DNA from: Citrobacter koseri ATCC BAA-895 | GTDB lineage: Bacteria; Pseudomonadota; Gammaproteobacteria; Enterobacterales; Enterobacteriaceae | Assembly: GCF_000018045.1 (NCBI RefSeq) | Contig: NC_009792.1 | Coordinates: 3,968,001 to 4,032,000 of the forward strand | Direction of reading: 5' to 3' | DNA length: 64,000 nucleotides | Shown: positions 1 to 9,769 of the stretch, one piece after another | Layout of the letters: each line of letters starts with the position of its first letter | Position numbering within the stretch: position 1 is the first letter of the stretch | The notes under the pieces: model-generated | The model's input: only the letters and a program-made list of their open reading frames with translations | The model's database searches: none | What the model was told of the DNA's origin: nothing | Translations under genes and position numbers: made by a program

Positions 1-85
1 TCGCAAGCGGCGGATTTCGTCTGTACCTGAGTGAAATTTATGTCATAGTGCGGGATAAGAAAAATTTCAGGAGTACCTCAGAGCA

Positions 86-979
86 ATGAAACGTCCAGAC
101 TACAGAACACTACAAGCGCTGGATGCGGTGATTCGTGAACGGGGATTTGAACGCGCCGCACAGAAGTTGTGCATCACACAATCCGCTGTCTCACAACGCA
201 TAAAACAGCTTGAGAATATGTTTGGGCAACCGCTGCTGGTACGAACCGTTCCGCCGCGTCCTACCGAACAAGGGCAAAAATTGCTGGCGCTGCTGCGTCA
301 GGTAGAGCTACTGGAAGATGAGTGGCTTGGCGATGAGCAAACCGGCTCCACGCCGCTGCTGCTGTCGCTGGCGGTCAACGCCGACAGTCTGGCGACCTGG
401 CTGCTTCCGGCGCTGGCGCCGGTTCTGGCCGACTCGCCTATTCGCCTCAATTTGCAGGTGGAAGATGAAACCCGCACCCAGGAACGTCTGCGTCGCGGCG
501 AAGTGGTTGGCGCGGTGAGTATTCAGCACCAGGCGCTGCCAAGCTGCCTGGTAGACAAACTTGGTGCGCTCGACTATCTGTTCGTGGGATCAAAACCCTT
601 CGCCGAGCGCTACTTCCCCAACGGCGTCACCCGTTCTGCGCTGCTGAAAGCGCCCGCAGTGGCGTTTGACCATCTGGACGACATGCACCAGGCCTTTTTA
701 CAGCAGAACTTCGATTTACCGCCGGGCAGCGTGCCGTGCCATATCGTTAACTCTTCCGAAGCCTTCGTACAGCTCGCGCGTCAGGGCACCACCTGCTGTA
801 TGATCCCGCATTTGCAGATCGAGAAAGAGCTGGAGAGCGGTGAGCTGATCGATTTAACGCCTGGCCTGTTCCAGCGTCGGATGCTCTACTGGCACCGTTT
901 TGCGCCGGAAAGCCGTATGATGCGCAACGTGACTGACGCGCTGCTGGAGTATGGGCATAAGGTTTTAAGGCAGGATTAA
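86..979 (+). CDS. argP: LysR-type regulator ArgP (IciA)
   Basis: ArgP is the lysine/arginine-responsive LysR regulator that activates the arginine exporter gene argO and several lysine-related genes. The protein is 297 aa, the same length as in E. coli. A winged helix-turn-helix lies at about residues 18-40 (RAAQKLCITQSAVSQRIKQL), followed by a LysR effector-binding domain. A CAGGAG Shine-Dalgarno sequence lies about 12 bases before the ATG. Its target argO lies about 1 kb away on the opposite strand, the usual arrangement. Identification is by close resemblance to E. coli ArgP and by context. Confidence 0.96.
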   Translation: MKRPDYRTLQALDAVIRERGFERAAQKLCITQSAVSQRIKQLENMFGQPLLVRTVPPRPTEQGQKLLALLRQVELLEDEWLGDEQTGSTPLLLSLAVNADSLATWLLPALAPVLADSPIRLNLQVEDETRTQERLRRGEVVGAVSIQHQALPSCLVDKLGALDYLFVGSKPFAERYFPNGVTRSALLKAPAVAFDHLDDMHQAFLQQNFDLPPGSVPCHIVNSSEAFVQLARQGTTCCMIPHLQIEKELESGELIDLTPGLFQRRMLYWHRFAPESRMMRNVTDALLEYGHKVLRQD

Positions 980-986
980 CGCGCCG

Positions 987-1128
987 TGCCTGATGACGCT
1001 ACGCTTATCAGGCCTACAGGTTATTTTGTAGGCCGGATAAGGCGTTTACGCCGCCATCCGGCAATTTGCCCGGGACGCTGCGCTTGCCGGGCCTACGATG
1101 GTTTGTAGGCCGGATAAGGCGTTTCAAC
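987..1128. repeat. REP/BIME palindrome cluster
   Basis: Three GCCGGATAAGGCG / CTTATCAGGCCTAC type palindromic units lie in the convergent spacer between argP and yggE. Such elements act as mRNA 3' stabilisers, gyrase sites or terminators in enterics. Confidence 0.85.
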
Positions 1129-1133
1129 AACGC

Positions 1134-1862
1134 TTACTGTGCTTTCGTCTCTGCTGCTGGTTCTAACTGGAACACCACATCGACCTGATCAGCAAACTGA
1201 ATTGTCGGCTGCTCATAGGTTTCCTGGGCCGACACCGCAGGCGCCGCGTCCGCTTTCATCATTCGCACCACCGGGCTCGGCTGATAATTAGAAACGTGGT
1301 AACGCACGCTATAAACCGGCCCCAGCTTACTGTTAAAGCCCGCAGCCAGTTGCTCAGCCTGGTGAACCGCGTCATCAATCGCCGCTTTACGCGCTTTATC
1401 TTTATAGGCATCCGGTTGCGCAACGCCTAATGACACCGACCGGATCTCATTCAGACCCGCTTTCAGCGCGCCATCCAGCAGAGAGTTGAGTTTGTCCAGC
1501 TGGCGCAGCGTAACTTCAACGGTTCGCACCGCGCGGTAGCCTTTCAGCACACTTTTACCATTCTGGTAGTCATAGTCCGGCTGAGTGCGCAGGTTTGCAG
1601 AGCTGATGTCTTTCTTGGCAATCTGATTTTGTTCAAGGAAAGAAAGGTATTGCGCAACACGCTCATCGGCCTGTTTCTTGGCGGAAGCGGCATCCTTTGC
1701 CGACACGTTGACTTCAATCGCCAGGGTGGCGATGTCAGGCGTCGCATCCACGCTTGCCGTCCCGGAAGTCACGATGTGCGGTCCATTCGGCAACTCATTT
1801 GCCTGTACCGGGATTGCGCTAAATCCGACTAATGCCGCAAGGGCCATCACTTTGAACTTCAC
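1134..1862 (-). CDS. yggE: Periplasmic SIMPL-domain protein YggE
   Basis: A 242-aa exported protein. An N-terminal signal peptide (about residues 1-21, ending VQA) precedes a SIMPL domain (DUF541). E. coli YggE has been linked to tolerance of oxidative stress, but its biochemical role is unknown. It is transcribed toward argP and followed by REP units. It is slightly shorter than E. coli YggE (about 246 aa). Assignment rests on sequence resemblance and position. Confidence 0.93.
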   Translation of the reverse strand: MKFKVMALAALVGFSAIPVQANELPNGPHIVTSGTASVDATPDIATLAIEVNVSAKDAASAKKQADERVAQYLSFLEQNQIAKKDISSANLRTQPDYDYQNGKSVLKGYRAVRTVEVTLRQLDKLNSLLDGALKAGLNEIRSVSLGVAQPDAYKDKARKAAIDDAVHQAEQLAAGFNSKLGPVYSVRYHVSNYQPSPVVRMMKADAAPAVSAQETYEQPTIQFADQVDVVFQLEPAAETKAQ

Positions 1863-1955
1863 TGTCGCTCCTCCATGTTACGTTAATCGCCCTGAAACTC
1901 AGGGCGCATGCAGGCAAGCTTAGCGGGTATCTGCGCGTTGTCCATCAGACAACGC

Positions 1956-2591
1956 TTAGTTGAACAATGCGTGAACGTGTGCAACCCCTTCTTTTGCCAG
2001 TTGAAAAGCGATAAACCACATCACCAGCCCTACCAGAGTATTGATGATACGCTGGGCTTTGGCGGTACGCAGTCGCGGTGCCAGCCAGGCGGCCAGCAGC
2101 GCCAGACCGAAGAACCACAAGAAAGAGGCGCTGACGGTTCCCAAAGCGAACCAACGCTTCGGCTCCATCTCCAGTTGCCCGCCCAGGCTACCCAGCACCA
2201 CGAAGGTATCCAGATAAACGTGCGGATTCAGCCACGTCACCGCCAGCATCGTGGCGATGATTTTCCAGCGCCCCTGCTTCATCACCTCGGCGCTGGCCAG
2301 TTCCAGGTTGCTGCTCATTGCCGTTTTTAACGCGCCAAAGCCGTACCACAATAAAAACGCCACACCGCCCCAGGTCACTAACGCCATCAGCCAGGGAGAC
2401 TGCATGAGCAATGCGCTGCCGCCAAAGATGCCTGCGCAGATAAGCACTAAATCGCTGATCGCGCAAAGCAGCGCAATCATGATGTGATACTGCCGACGAA
2501 TCCCCTGATTCATCACAAACGCATTCTGCGGGCCGAGCGGCAGGATCATGGCCGCGCCAAGCGCAAAACCTTGAAAATAATAAGATATCAC
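1956..2591 (-). CDS. argO: Arginine exporter ArgO (LysE family)
   Basis: A 211-aa inner-membrane protein with about six hydrophobic segments and the LysE-family N-terminal signature MILPLGPQNAFVMNQG. It exports L-arginine (and canavanine in E. coli) and is activated by ArgP, encoded nearby. Length and sequence match E. coli ArgO (YggA). The upstream spacer to mscS would carry the ArgP-dependent promoter; I did not identify a specific operator. Confidence 0.95.
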   Translation of the reverse strand: MISYYFQGFALGAAMILPLGPQNAFVMNQGIRRQYHIMIALLCAISDLVLICAGIFGGSALLMQSPWLMALVTWGGVAFLLWYGFGALKTAMSSNLELASAEVMKQGRWKIIATMLAVTWLNPHVYLDTFVVLGSLGGQLEMEPKRWFALGTVSASFLWFFGLALLAAWLAPRLRTAKAQRIINTLVGLVMWFIAFQLAKEGVAHVHALFN

Positions 2592-2703
2592 GATAATTAT
2601 TCCGAACTGTTTCTCTTAAGCGCAGACTATAGCGCGAGAGAATCATTAGCGGAAATTGATAATTTTAATCGCAGATTAGGGGAATTAATAAAGGGGGAAG
2701 GAA

Positions 2704-2781
2704 ATGCCGGATGGCGGCTAACGCCTTATCCGGCCTACAAAACAACCTGTAGGCCCGGTAAGCGACAGCGCCACCGGGCGA
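2704..2781. repeat. REP/BIME pair
   Basis: Two inverted REP units (GCCGGATGGCGGCTAACGCC and AGGCCCGGTAAGCG) sit just beyond the 3' end of mscS. Confidence 0.85.
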
Positions 2782-2787
2782 AACGGC

Positions 2788-3645
2788 TTATTCCGCGTTC
2801 TCTTTCACTCGTTTGAAATTCACGTCCATCTGCGGATACGGGAAGCTGATGCCTGCGGCATCGAACTCACGTTTAATGCGTTCCAGCACATCCCAGTAAA
2901 CATTTTGCAGATCGCCGCTTTTACTCCATGCGCGCACCACGAAATTAATGGAGGAGGCGCCCAGCTCATTCAGGCGCACCGTCATTTCACGGTCTTTCAG
3001 AATACGCTCGTCAGACTGGATAATATCGGTCAGGATTTTTTTCACCTGGTCGATATCAGAGTCATACGCCACGCCAATGATAAATTCGTTACGACGCACC
3101 GGTTCGCGGGAAAAGTTAATGATATTTCCGGCAATAATCTTGCCATTCGGGATCACCACAATTTTGCCGTCCACGGTACGCATGGTGGTCGAAAAAATTT
3201 GTACGTTCAGTACCGTACCCGCGACGCCGCCGAGATCGACATATTCTCCCGCGCGGAAAGGACGGAACATCACCAGCAGTACGCCTGCCGCGAGATTAGA
3301 CAAAGAACCTTGTAAGGCCAGACCGACCGCTAAACCGGCGGCACCCAACACAGCGATAACGGAAGCCGTTTGTACGCCAACACGCCCCAGCGCGGCAATC
3401 AGCGTAAAGGCAATAATGCCGTAACGCACCAGCGCAGACAGGAAGTCAGCCACGGTCGCATCAATATGGCGCGCCAGCATCAGGCGATTAACGGTATTGG
3501 AAACAATACGCGCCACGATCATCCCGATGATGATGATAGCGATAGCCGCAACGATGTTAACCGCATAACTCAGCAACAGCTCCTGATTGCGCACCAGCCA
3601 GGTGCCCGCACCATTTATGCTGTCGACAACATTCAAATCTTCCAT
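2788..3645 (-). CDS. mscS: Small-conductance mechanosensitive channel MscS
   Basis: A 285-aa inner-membrane channel that opens under membrane tension and releases solutes on hypo-osmotic shock. Three N-terminal transmembrane segments are visible. The third, around residues 95-125, has the Gly/Ala-packed pore helix (GLAVGLALQGSLSNLAAGV) running into the conserved FRPFRAGEYV stretch, then the cytoplasmic beta and alpha/beta vestibule. Length is one residue from E. coli YggB. Confidence 0.97.
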   Translation of the reverse strand: MEDLNVVDSINGAGTWLVRNQELLLSYAVNIVAAIAIIIIGMIVARIVSNTVNRLMLARHIDATVADFLSALVRYGIIAFTLIAALGRVGVQTASVIAVLGAAGLAVGLALQGSLSNLAAGVLLVMFRPFRAGEYVDLGGVAGTVLNVQIFSTTMRTVDGKIVVIPNGKIIAGNIINFSREPVRRNEFIIGVAYDSDIDQVKKILTDIIQSDERILKDREMTVRLNELGASSINFVVRAWSKSGDLQNVYWDVLERIKREFDAAGISFPYPQMDVNFKRVKENAE

Positions 3646-3774
3646 TCAATATTCCTTGGTCATATCAAAAAAACGCAAATGAGATCATTCTCACGAAAAC
3701 GACCTTTTAAAGGTAAACAAAAACAGTCGAATATGCCATTTTTCAACATGCTCCCATCAAGGAAACGCGCAGCG

Positions 3775-4707
3775 TTAATACTCCGCAGGTCGATCGACCC
3801 TTCTGAGAAATCCGCTCACTAATGCACTCTTCTGCTTAAAGACGTCGGCGATTTCACTCACCACTTTTCCGCTGCCCGCATTCTTCCATGCGATAGAAAG
3901 CGGCGAAGGCTGGCGTGGATTGACCACTGAGCGGGCAACCAGCGCCCCGGACTCGACATACGGACGGCACAATCGCTCCGGTAAAAAACCGACGCCGAGG
4001 CCGCTTAAATGGCAGGCCAGCTTGGTGCTGAGATCTGGAACCTTGATCTCTTTTTGTCCGCTCAGCAACCAGGCAACACGGCGCGTCAGCGTTCGCGAAG
4101 TATCTTCAATATTAATGGCGGGGTAACGGCGCAGCATATCGTCAGACAATACCGGCGCAGGATGGCTCGCCAAAGGATGACTCTGCGCCACCACAAACTG
4201 CCAACTGACATCCCCCAGCGGCAGCAGAGAGATGTTATTGGAGAGCGACTCCGAGCCCGTTACGCCAATCGCTAACTGAAAGTCGTCATACAAAAGCGAA
4301 TCCCACACGCCCATGTAGACCTGACGGGAAATTTGAAAACGGGTAAACGGAAACTGTTGATGTAACCACGTCAGTAAGTCCGCCGTGGTCTGCGGCTGAT
4401 ACAGCAGGTTATTGATAACGATATTCACCTGCCGCTCAACGCCTGCGTTGATCTGCTGAAGCTCGTCCGGCATTGCATCCAGCCAGTTAAGCCACTGGCG
4501 GCAATGCTCAAGCAGGTGCTGCCCGGCAAGAGTCAGGCTGACCGATCGGGTCGTGCGTAAAAAGAGCTGCGTTCCCACCTGCTCCTCCAGCGTTTTTATG
4601 CGATAGCTGATCGCCGCTGGCGTTTTATGTAGCGAACTGGCCGCGCGGGAAAAGCTCTCCGTCTCCGCAACCCGAATAAATGTGCGTATTGTTTCCTGAT
4701 CGAGCAT
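3775..4707 (-). CDS. LysR-family regulator, AllS-like
   Basis: A 310-aa LysR regulator with a helix-turn-helix at residues about 17-38. The body closely resembles E. coli AllS (YbbS), the activator of allantoin utilisation under anaerobic conditions; shared stretches include IVINNLLY, QVYMGVWDSLLYDDF, NIEDTSRTLTRRVAW and GFLP. It lies at the end of a cluster of AllF/AllG/AllH-like genes and its start overlaps the end of the DUF2877 gene, so it is probably co-transcribed and controls the cluster. The inducer is unknown. It may be a paralogue of the true AllS rather than AllS itself. Confidence 0.85.
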   Translation of the reverse strand: MLDQETIRTFIRVAETESFSRAASSLHKTPAAISYRIKTLEEQVGTQLFLRTTRSVSLTLAGQHLLEHCRQWLNWLDAMPDELQQINAGVERQVNIVINNLLYQPQTTADLLTWLHQQFPFTRFQISRQVYMGVWDSLLYDDFQLAIGVTGSESLSNNISLLPLGDVSWQFVVAQSHPLASHPAPVLSDDMLRRYPAINIEDTSRTLTRRVAWLLSGQKEIKVPDLSTKLACHLSGLGVGFLPERLCRPYVESGALVARSVVNPRQPSPLSIAWKNAGSGKVVSEIADVFKQKSALVSGFLRRVDRPAEY

Positions 4708-5497
4708 GCCTTCCCCTTGAGTCGACCATCTGTAACCACCGTTGCGCTATTGCTATCCCCAGTAATGTATCGGCGCCTGAAGTGTGTCCAACCGCGAGCA
4801 AACGCTGAATCGCGGGCTGCGGGTCGCGCCCTGACTGTAAACGGCGCATCACCTTCAGCACCGGTATTGAAAACTCCCCCATTCTGGCGCTGTTCAGATA
4901 ACTGCAACTTACCGATGTTGTAAGTTGCGCAAGCCGATCCGCCGGAGGTAAGAAATGCCCCAGCCGCGCAGAAAACCCGGCGACATACAGCACGGCAAGC
5001 ATACCCGTCAGCATATCATCGCCGCTGGGCGTCAGTCCTGGCCCACACCCGATAAGCCAGCGCCAGTCCGGCATCATGCCATGATGCCAGCATGCAAGCT
5101 GCTTAATTATTTCAGGATAATACGGCATAGCTGTCAGCGGTTGATTTAACGCCCCGGAGAAGCCGCTGCGTTGCGTACAGAATGAGAGATCGACAGGAGC
5201 GACAGCAGCAGAACTCAGCGACACACGAAGTATGCGACGAGGGTCAAGCATTATGCCCTGCCCCCACAGGGTGTTCCCCTGTTTGATAAGTCGTTCAACA
5301 TGGGACACGCGGGAAAACTGCGCGGTGCTCAGTAACACGCCCGTCGGCCCCATTCCTTTCCCATAGCGAAACAGCGTCAATAGCTCGCCACCGGAATGGC
5401 AAAAGTTAGTCGCCTGCGAGAAGCGGCTGTGTAACGACCACTCACCATCGGGAAGTCGATAAAGTCCGGCACAGGCCAGGGGATTGATAATGCTCAT
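4625..5497 (-). CDS. DUF2877 protein, AllH (YlbF)-like oxamate carbamoyltransferase subunit
   Basis: A 290-aa DUF2877 protein with a Gly-rich GCGPGLTPSGDDMLTGML motif typical of the family (E. coli YlbF/AllH and YahE). In E. coli the FdrA-YlbE-YlbF trio (AllF, AllG, AllH) has been reported to form oxamate carbamoyltransferase, which moves a carbamoyl group from oxalurate to phosphate. Here it is the third member of the same trio, downstream of the AllG- and AllF-like genes. The 3' end overlaps the start of the AllS-like gene by about 80 bases. A REP pair separates it from the AllG-like gene, which might lower its expression. Confidence 0.8.
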   Translation of the reverse strand: MSIINPLACAGLYRLPDGEWSLHSRFSQATNFCHSGGELLTLFRYGKGMGPTGVLLSTAQFSRVSHVERLIKQGNTLWGQGIMLDPRRILRVSLSSAAVAPVDLSFCTQRSGFSGALNQPLTAMPYYPEIIKQLACWHHGMMPDWRWLIGCGPGLTPSGDDMLTGMLAVLYVAGFSARLGHFLPPADRLAQLTTSVSCSYLNSARMGEFSIPVLKVMRRLQSGRDPQPAIQRLLAVGHTSGADTLLGIAIAQRWLQMVDSRGRHARSGNNTHIYSGCGDGELFPRGQFAT

Positions 5498-5511
5498 CGG
5501 TACACTCCAGT

Positions 5512-5585
5512 ATGCCGGATGGCGGCGTAAACGCCTTTACAGCATTGCCAGACCGTAGGCCCGGTAAGCGTAGCGCCACCGGGCA
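5512..5585. repeat. REP/BIME pair inside the all-like cluster
   Basis: GCCGGATGGCGGCGTAAACG and AGGCCCGGTAAGCGTAGC form two inverted REP units between the AllG-like and AllH-like genes. Confidence 0.8.
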
Positions 5586-5591
5586 AAGCGA

Positions 5592-6854
5592 TTACGCCGT
5601 GATGTGATGCAACTCCGCCAGCGCTTCCAGCGCTTTTTCAAAGCAAAGCAGCGGAGCGCGTACGGTTCCCGCCCCCACCTGCCCAATTCCCGCTTCACGA
5701 TGGGCAATACCGGTATTAATCAGCGGCGTGATCCCCGTTTCAACAACGCGGCGAATATCCAGCCCCAGGCAGGCTCCCCTGAAATCCCAGGACGGAATCT
5801 GGAACAGCGGATTGCTGGACAGATAGATTTCGGCCATCTCTTCCGACGTTTCCAGCGCCGCCCCCATACCGCCTGCGCCGACAAAACGCGTTACGCCAGG
5901 CGCGGCAATCATTGCCGCGCCGCCGATCCCCAGTGTTTCCGTGATGGCGCTGTCGCCAATATCCGGGTTCGCATCGGCCTGGCTGTAACCGGTAAAAAAC
6001 AGCCCCTGCGGCGTATTCACCGGCGCGGTAAACCAACGGTCGCCGGTGCCGCTTACGCGAATACCAAAGTCGCGACCGTTACGCGTCATGGCCGTAACGA
6101 CCGATCCGGCTTTAATTTCCGCCGCCGCATCCATCACCGCTTTACTGTAAGCCATCGCCAGGTTGAGGAAGAACTGGTCGGTGACACTGAGGAATTGCAG
6201 CACGTCAATGATTTCAGCCTTCGGACGATCCAGTCCGGCGATCACCGGCGACAACGTGCGCAGCAGCAAAGAAGAGGCGGCAATATTACGCTGGTGGAAC
6301 TCATCCCCCATGGTGATAGCCTGCGCCATCAGCGCCGTCAGATCGACGCCGTTTTCCATCCGCGAGAGCGCTTCCTGCAACACCGGCGCCAGCACATCAC
6401 GCATCCAGCGCAGGCGTTTCTGGACGTCATCGCCGTAAGCGCCGAAACGCATCACTTTGCCGATCCCTTCATTAAGGTTGCAGCAGGACAAGTTGCCATG
6501 CACCACGTCACGTACCACCAGCACCGGCATACTGGCGGAGGTGATACCGCCCATCGGCCCCACTGCGCCCACATGATGACAAGGCATAAACGCCACCTCA
6601 CCTTGTTCCAGCATGCGTACGGCCTCTTCCTCACTGGCCGCCCAGCCTTCAAACAGCGACGCGCCGATACAGGCGCCGCGCATCGGGCCGGTCATCTCTT
6701 CCCAGGCGATCGGCGGGCCGGCGTGCAGTAATTTACGTCCAGACGCTAATTCGGCCACCGCGTCTTTCGCCGGGCGTACCGCAACCCAATGTGGGCGCGC
6801 GGCTTTGATTCGTTCAATAATGGCTTCGTTGGCCTGTGCAATAGATGAATACAT
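5592..6854 (-). CDS. DUF1116 protein, AllG (YlbE)-like
   Basis: The reading frame is open further upstream, but the start MYSSIAQANEAII at 6854 gives 420 aa, against about 419 in E. coli YlbE (AllG), and sits 16 bases after the FdrA-like stop. It carries the DUF1116 fold with conserved GPMRGACIGASLFEGWA and CHHVGAVGPMGGITSASMP stretches. In E. coli AllG works with AllF and AllH as oxamate carbamoyltransferase. Function here is inferred from the intact trio and the adjacent carbamate kinase. Confidence 0.85.
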   Translation of the reverse strand: MYSSIAQANEAIIERIKAARPHWVAVRPAKDAVAELASGRKLLHAGPPIAWEEMTGPMRGACIGASLFEGWAASEEEAVRMLEQGEVAFMPCHHVGAVGPMGGITSASMPVLVVRDVVHGNLSCCNLNEGIGKVMRFGAYGDDVQKRLRWMRDVLAPVLQEALSRMENGVDLTALMAQAITMGDEFHQRNIAASSLLLRTLSPVIAGLDRPKAEIIDVLQFLSVTDQFFLNLAMAYSKAVMDAAAEIKAGSVVTAMTRNGRDFGIRVSGTGDRWFTAPVNTPQGLFFTGYSQADANPDIGDSAITETLGIGGAAMIAAPGVTRFVGAGGMGAALETSEEMAEIYLSSNPLFQIPSWDFRGACLGLDIRRVVETGITPLINTGIAHREAGIGQVGAGTVRAPLLCFEKALEALAELHHITA

Positions 6855-6870
6855 ATCCGTACCTCTGAAC

Positions 6871-8532
6871 TTAATGTAACTGTTTGAGTAGACTGGCGAG
6901 ACGGGCGTTGCCACCGGCAACGGGCGCCCACTGATAATGCACAACCGGCGTACCGCTGCTTTGCAGATCCAGCGCGAAGCTGCGCAACCCGGCGTTGATG
7001 ACCTGCACGCCATCAAGAAGCGCGCTATGTGCTTGCGGTATGCCGCGCTCCTGATGGCGTGTAAGACTGATGGCGAGCAGGACGGCTTCTTCCAGCGTTT
7101 CCACCACCGCAATCCCGGCCTCGCGAAGTTTTTCCGCCTGCCCGCTGCGCCCCTGCGGGTCGACATCAGTACCGGTCAGGGTGGCAATCACCACCAGCGG
7201 CGCGGCGCGTTTGGCGCGCACTTGCTCTATCGTCTCGACGACCGCTCCCGCCGGGTCGGCACAGGCGCCATAGCCCAGCACCACATCCAACAGCAGCACG
7301 CCCACTGTCGGCATTGCGGTCAGTTTTTCAATTTCAATACTGCGGGTAGTTGGATCAATCATCGGATGGGGTCTGCCCAGGGTGTAACTGTCATCACCGA
7401 GGTCGACAATGCGATGGCCGCCAGCCTCCAGCATCACGCCCTGGTCGTGGCTTTCGCTGACGGGGACGCCCAGCCCGGCGGAGAGCAGCATGGCGGCTTC
7501 GGCTGCCAGCGTGCCCCCGGCGTACAGGCCATAAATACCTTTCCCTGCCACTTCCGGCTGAATCCGTCGCTGTTGCGCCACGCGCATCAGCAGCACCGCC
7601 AGTTGGGCGGCATCCGACAAGGAGTTCGCCAGCCAGACGTTACCTTCACGGCGCTGTTCCGGTTGACGCCCGAGGAACAACGCGACCACCGGTTTCCCCA
7701 CGTTTTGCATGGCCGCGATGATGCGGGTTCGCACCTGCGGCGACGGCGGTTTGGAGACAAAAGCAATCACCCGCGTGGCGTCATCCGCGGCCAGCATGTC
7801 GAGCGCGGTCAGCGCGCTGATGCCGCCCACTTCCGCGCTCAGGTCGCGCCCGCCCAGACCTATCGCATGGCTGATTCCCTGCTGATGCAGCGCAATCTGC
7901 GACGTCACTTCCTGAATCCCCGTCCCCGATGCGCCAATTACGCCAATCCCGCCTTCAGGCAGTACGTTGGCAAACGCCAGCGGACTTCCGGCAATCATCG
8001 CCGTGCCGCAGTCAGGCCCCATCACAATCAGCCCCCGCTCGCGCGCCATTGTTTTCAGCTCGACCTCCTGTTCCAGCGGCACGTTATCGGAAAACAGCAT
8101 CACGTTTTTATTCGCCAGCAGCCCCTCTCTGGCAACCGATGCGGCATATTCCCCGGCAACGGAAACTAACAGCAGATTGGCCTGGGGTAATTTTTGACAT
8201 GCGCTCTCCCAGCGGCGCGCTTTAGTCAACTGGTGCGAGCTGCCCGAGGCATTCGTCATCGCATTCAGTTCTTTCTCCAGTTGCTCACGAATCAAATCCA
8301 GAATGCCGGGCTGTTCGCCTTCGGTTCGCACCGCCACGCAAATATCGTTTGGCGTGGCATCGGCAAAATCGTCATGCCAGAACCCGGTTGAATCCAGCAT
8401 CGACTTATTCGCTGGCGTGCCCATCATCACCGAGACCTGATCAACTTCCGGGCGTTCACTGAGTTTTCGGGAAATAATCATCAGGCTGACGGAGTCCTGA
8501 AAACTTCCCTTTTTAATAAAGGCGTAAATCAT
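6871..8532 (-). CDS. FdrA (AllF)-like acyl-CoA-synthetase-fold subunit
   Basis: A 553-aa protein very similar to E. coli FdrA/AllF (about 555 aa): start MIYAFIKKGSFQDSVSLMI, then VSVMMGTPANKSMLDSTGFW, the GPDCGTAMIAG and GVIGASGTGIQEV nucleotide-fold motifs of the succinyl-CoA-synthetase-like superfamily, and the C-terminal VVHYQWAPVAGGN. It is the first gene of the putative carbamoyltransferase trio and follows the MFS permease gene by 13 bases, so the genes probably form one operon read leftward from about 9.8 kb. It is more FdrA-like than YahF-like. Confidence 0.87.
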   Translation of the reverse strand: MIYAFIKKGSFQDSVSLMIISRKLSERPEVDQVSVMMGTPANKSMLDSTGFWHDDFADATPNDICVAVRTEGEQPGILDLIREQLEKELNAMTNASGSSHQLTKARRWESACQKLPQANLLLVSVAGEYAASVAREGLLANKNVMLFSDNVPLEQEVELKTMARERGLIVMGPDCGTAMIAGSPLAFANVLPEGGIGVIGASGTGIQEVTSQIALHQQGISHAIGLGGRDLSAEVGGISALTALDMLAADDATRVIAFVSKPPSPQVRTRIIAAMQNVGKPVVALFLGRQPEQRREGNVWLANSLSDAAQLAVLLMRVAQQRRIQPEVAGKGIYGLYAGGTLAAEAAMLLSAGLGVPVSESHDQGVMLEAGGHRIVDLGDDSYTLGRPHPMIDPTTRSIEIEKLTAMPTVGVLLLDVVLGYGACADPAGAVVETIEQVRAKRAAPLVVIATLTGTDVDPQGRSGQAEKLREAGIAVVETLEEAVLLAISLTRHQERGIPQAHSALLDGVQVINAGLRSFALDLQSSGTPVVHYQWAPVAGGNARLASLLKQLH

Positions 8533-8545
8533 TACCGCTACCTCT

Positions 8546-9769
8546 TTATGTGCGTTTTTCTTTTAAAAACAACATGGCGAATAAACCGACAGCCAGCAGC
8601 GCGGCTGAAACATAGAAACTGGAAGCCAGACTTCCGGTGATATCACGCGCTGCGCCTGCAATAATGGGTGCCAGAATGGATGAACTCATGCCGATGAAAT
8701 TAAATAAACCAAATGCCGTGCTGTAATTATTTTCATCGACGCTATCCGCCACCAGAGCGACCAGTACCGGGTCCAGCGCCAGTTTCCCGACAAGGCCATA
8801 AACGCACAGAGCGATAATGACACCGGTCATATTTGGCATCCAGATAATTGACAGCATGCTGAGAATGGCAACGGGCACCAGGAACATAATTAATGGTTTA
8901 CGCTTACCCAGTTTGTCAGACAAGCTGGAGAATAACAGCGCGCCAGGAATTGAAATCCACGCCACCAGCGAAGAAATAAATCCGGTTTCACTGCCCGCGA
9001 TGCCACGTTCACTTTGCAGATAATAGGGAAGCCAGGTCAGAATAACGAAGAAACCAAACAGGCTACAGAACACCATAATATAGGTGATAATTAAATTACG
9101 GTTTTTCAGAAGGTCGCTGAAATTCCCTTTTTTTACCGGTTTGCCATCGGCTTCGGCCGTGCGCTTCTTCTCTTTCACAAACAACCAGATCGCAATCCCA
9201 ACCAGCACGGAGGGGATCGCCATCGCGTAAAATGGCATACGCCACGAATACCCCTGGTCGTACACCAGCCAACTGGAGGTCATCAGGCCCAGCGCAATAC
9301 CGAAGGCCATCCCGCTATTGATGATGGCGCTGCCCAGCGAACGGTATTTTTTGGGGATCTGCTCGGAAGACAAGCCATACTGCGGGCCATAGTAAGTCCC
9401 TTCTCCCGCTCCCGTTACCACGCGGGCAAACAGCAGCGTATACCAGCTTTTCGCCCAACCTGTGACGGCGGTGAATACGCCAAAAAGAATAAACCCCGGC
9501 ACCAGCACTTTCTTTTTGCCAATCTTATCGCCCAGAATGCCTGCCGGAACCTGAAGCAAAGCATAAGAAAAATAGAAAACTGAATTAAGAATACCTAATT
9601 GCGTACCACTTAAGCCAAATTCTTTTTCCAGCTCTCCCATTACCGGATTGAGTATCGTGCGGTCAGCGTACATAAAAATCCACCCTAACCAGAACAGGAA
9701 AACGGTGACCCACCAGGCCGGTATTCCTCTTTTATTCGTGACCTCAGTCACTTCATATGATCCAGACAT
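8546..9769 (-). CDS. MFS transporter, anion:cation-symporter type
   Basis: A 12-segment major facilitator permease. The frame opens at 9820, but ATG at 9769 has a GGGAGATT ribosome site just upstream and gives 407 aa. MFS signatures include MYADRTILNPVM in segment 1, the loop 2-3 motif GILGDKIGKKKVLVPG and SSLSDKLGKRKPL in the second half. Homologous families import carboxylates such as glucarate or hexuronates. As first gene of the FdrA-like operon it probably imports the carbamoyl-carboxylate substrate (oxalurate, oxamate or similar); that substrate is inference. Confidence 0.8.
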   Translation of the reverse strand: MSGSYEVTEVTNKRGIPAWWVTVFLFWLGWIFMYADRTILNPVMGELEKEFGLSGTQLGILNSVFYFSYALLQVPAGILGDKIGKKKVLVPGFILFGVFTAVTGWAKSWYTLLFARVVTGAGEGTYYGPQYGLSSEQIPKKYRSLGSAIINSGMAFGIALGLMTSSWLVYDQGYSWRMPFYAMAIPSVLVGIAIWLFVKEKKRTAEADGKPVKKGNFSDLLKNRNLIITYIMVFCSLFGFFVILTWLPYYLQSERGIAGSETGFISSLVAWISIPGALLFSSLSDKLGKRKPLIMFLVPVAILSMLSIIWMPNMTGVIIALCVYGLVGKLALDPVLVALVADSVDENNYSTAFGLFNFIGMSSSILAPIIAGAARDITGSLASSFYVSAALLAVGLFAMLFLKEKRT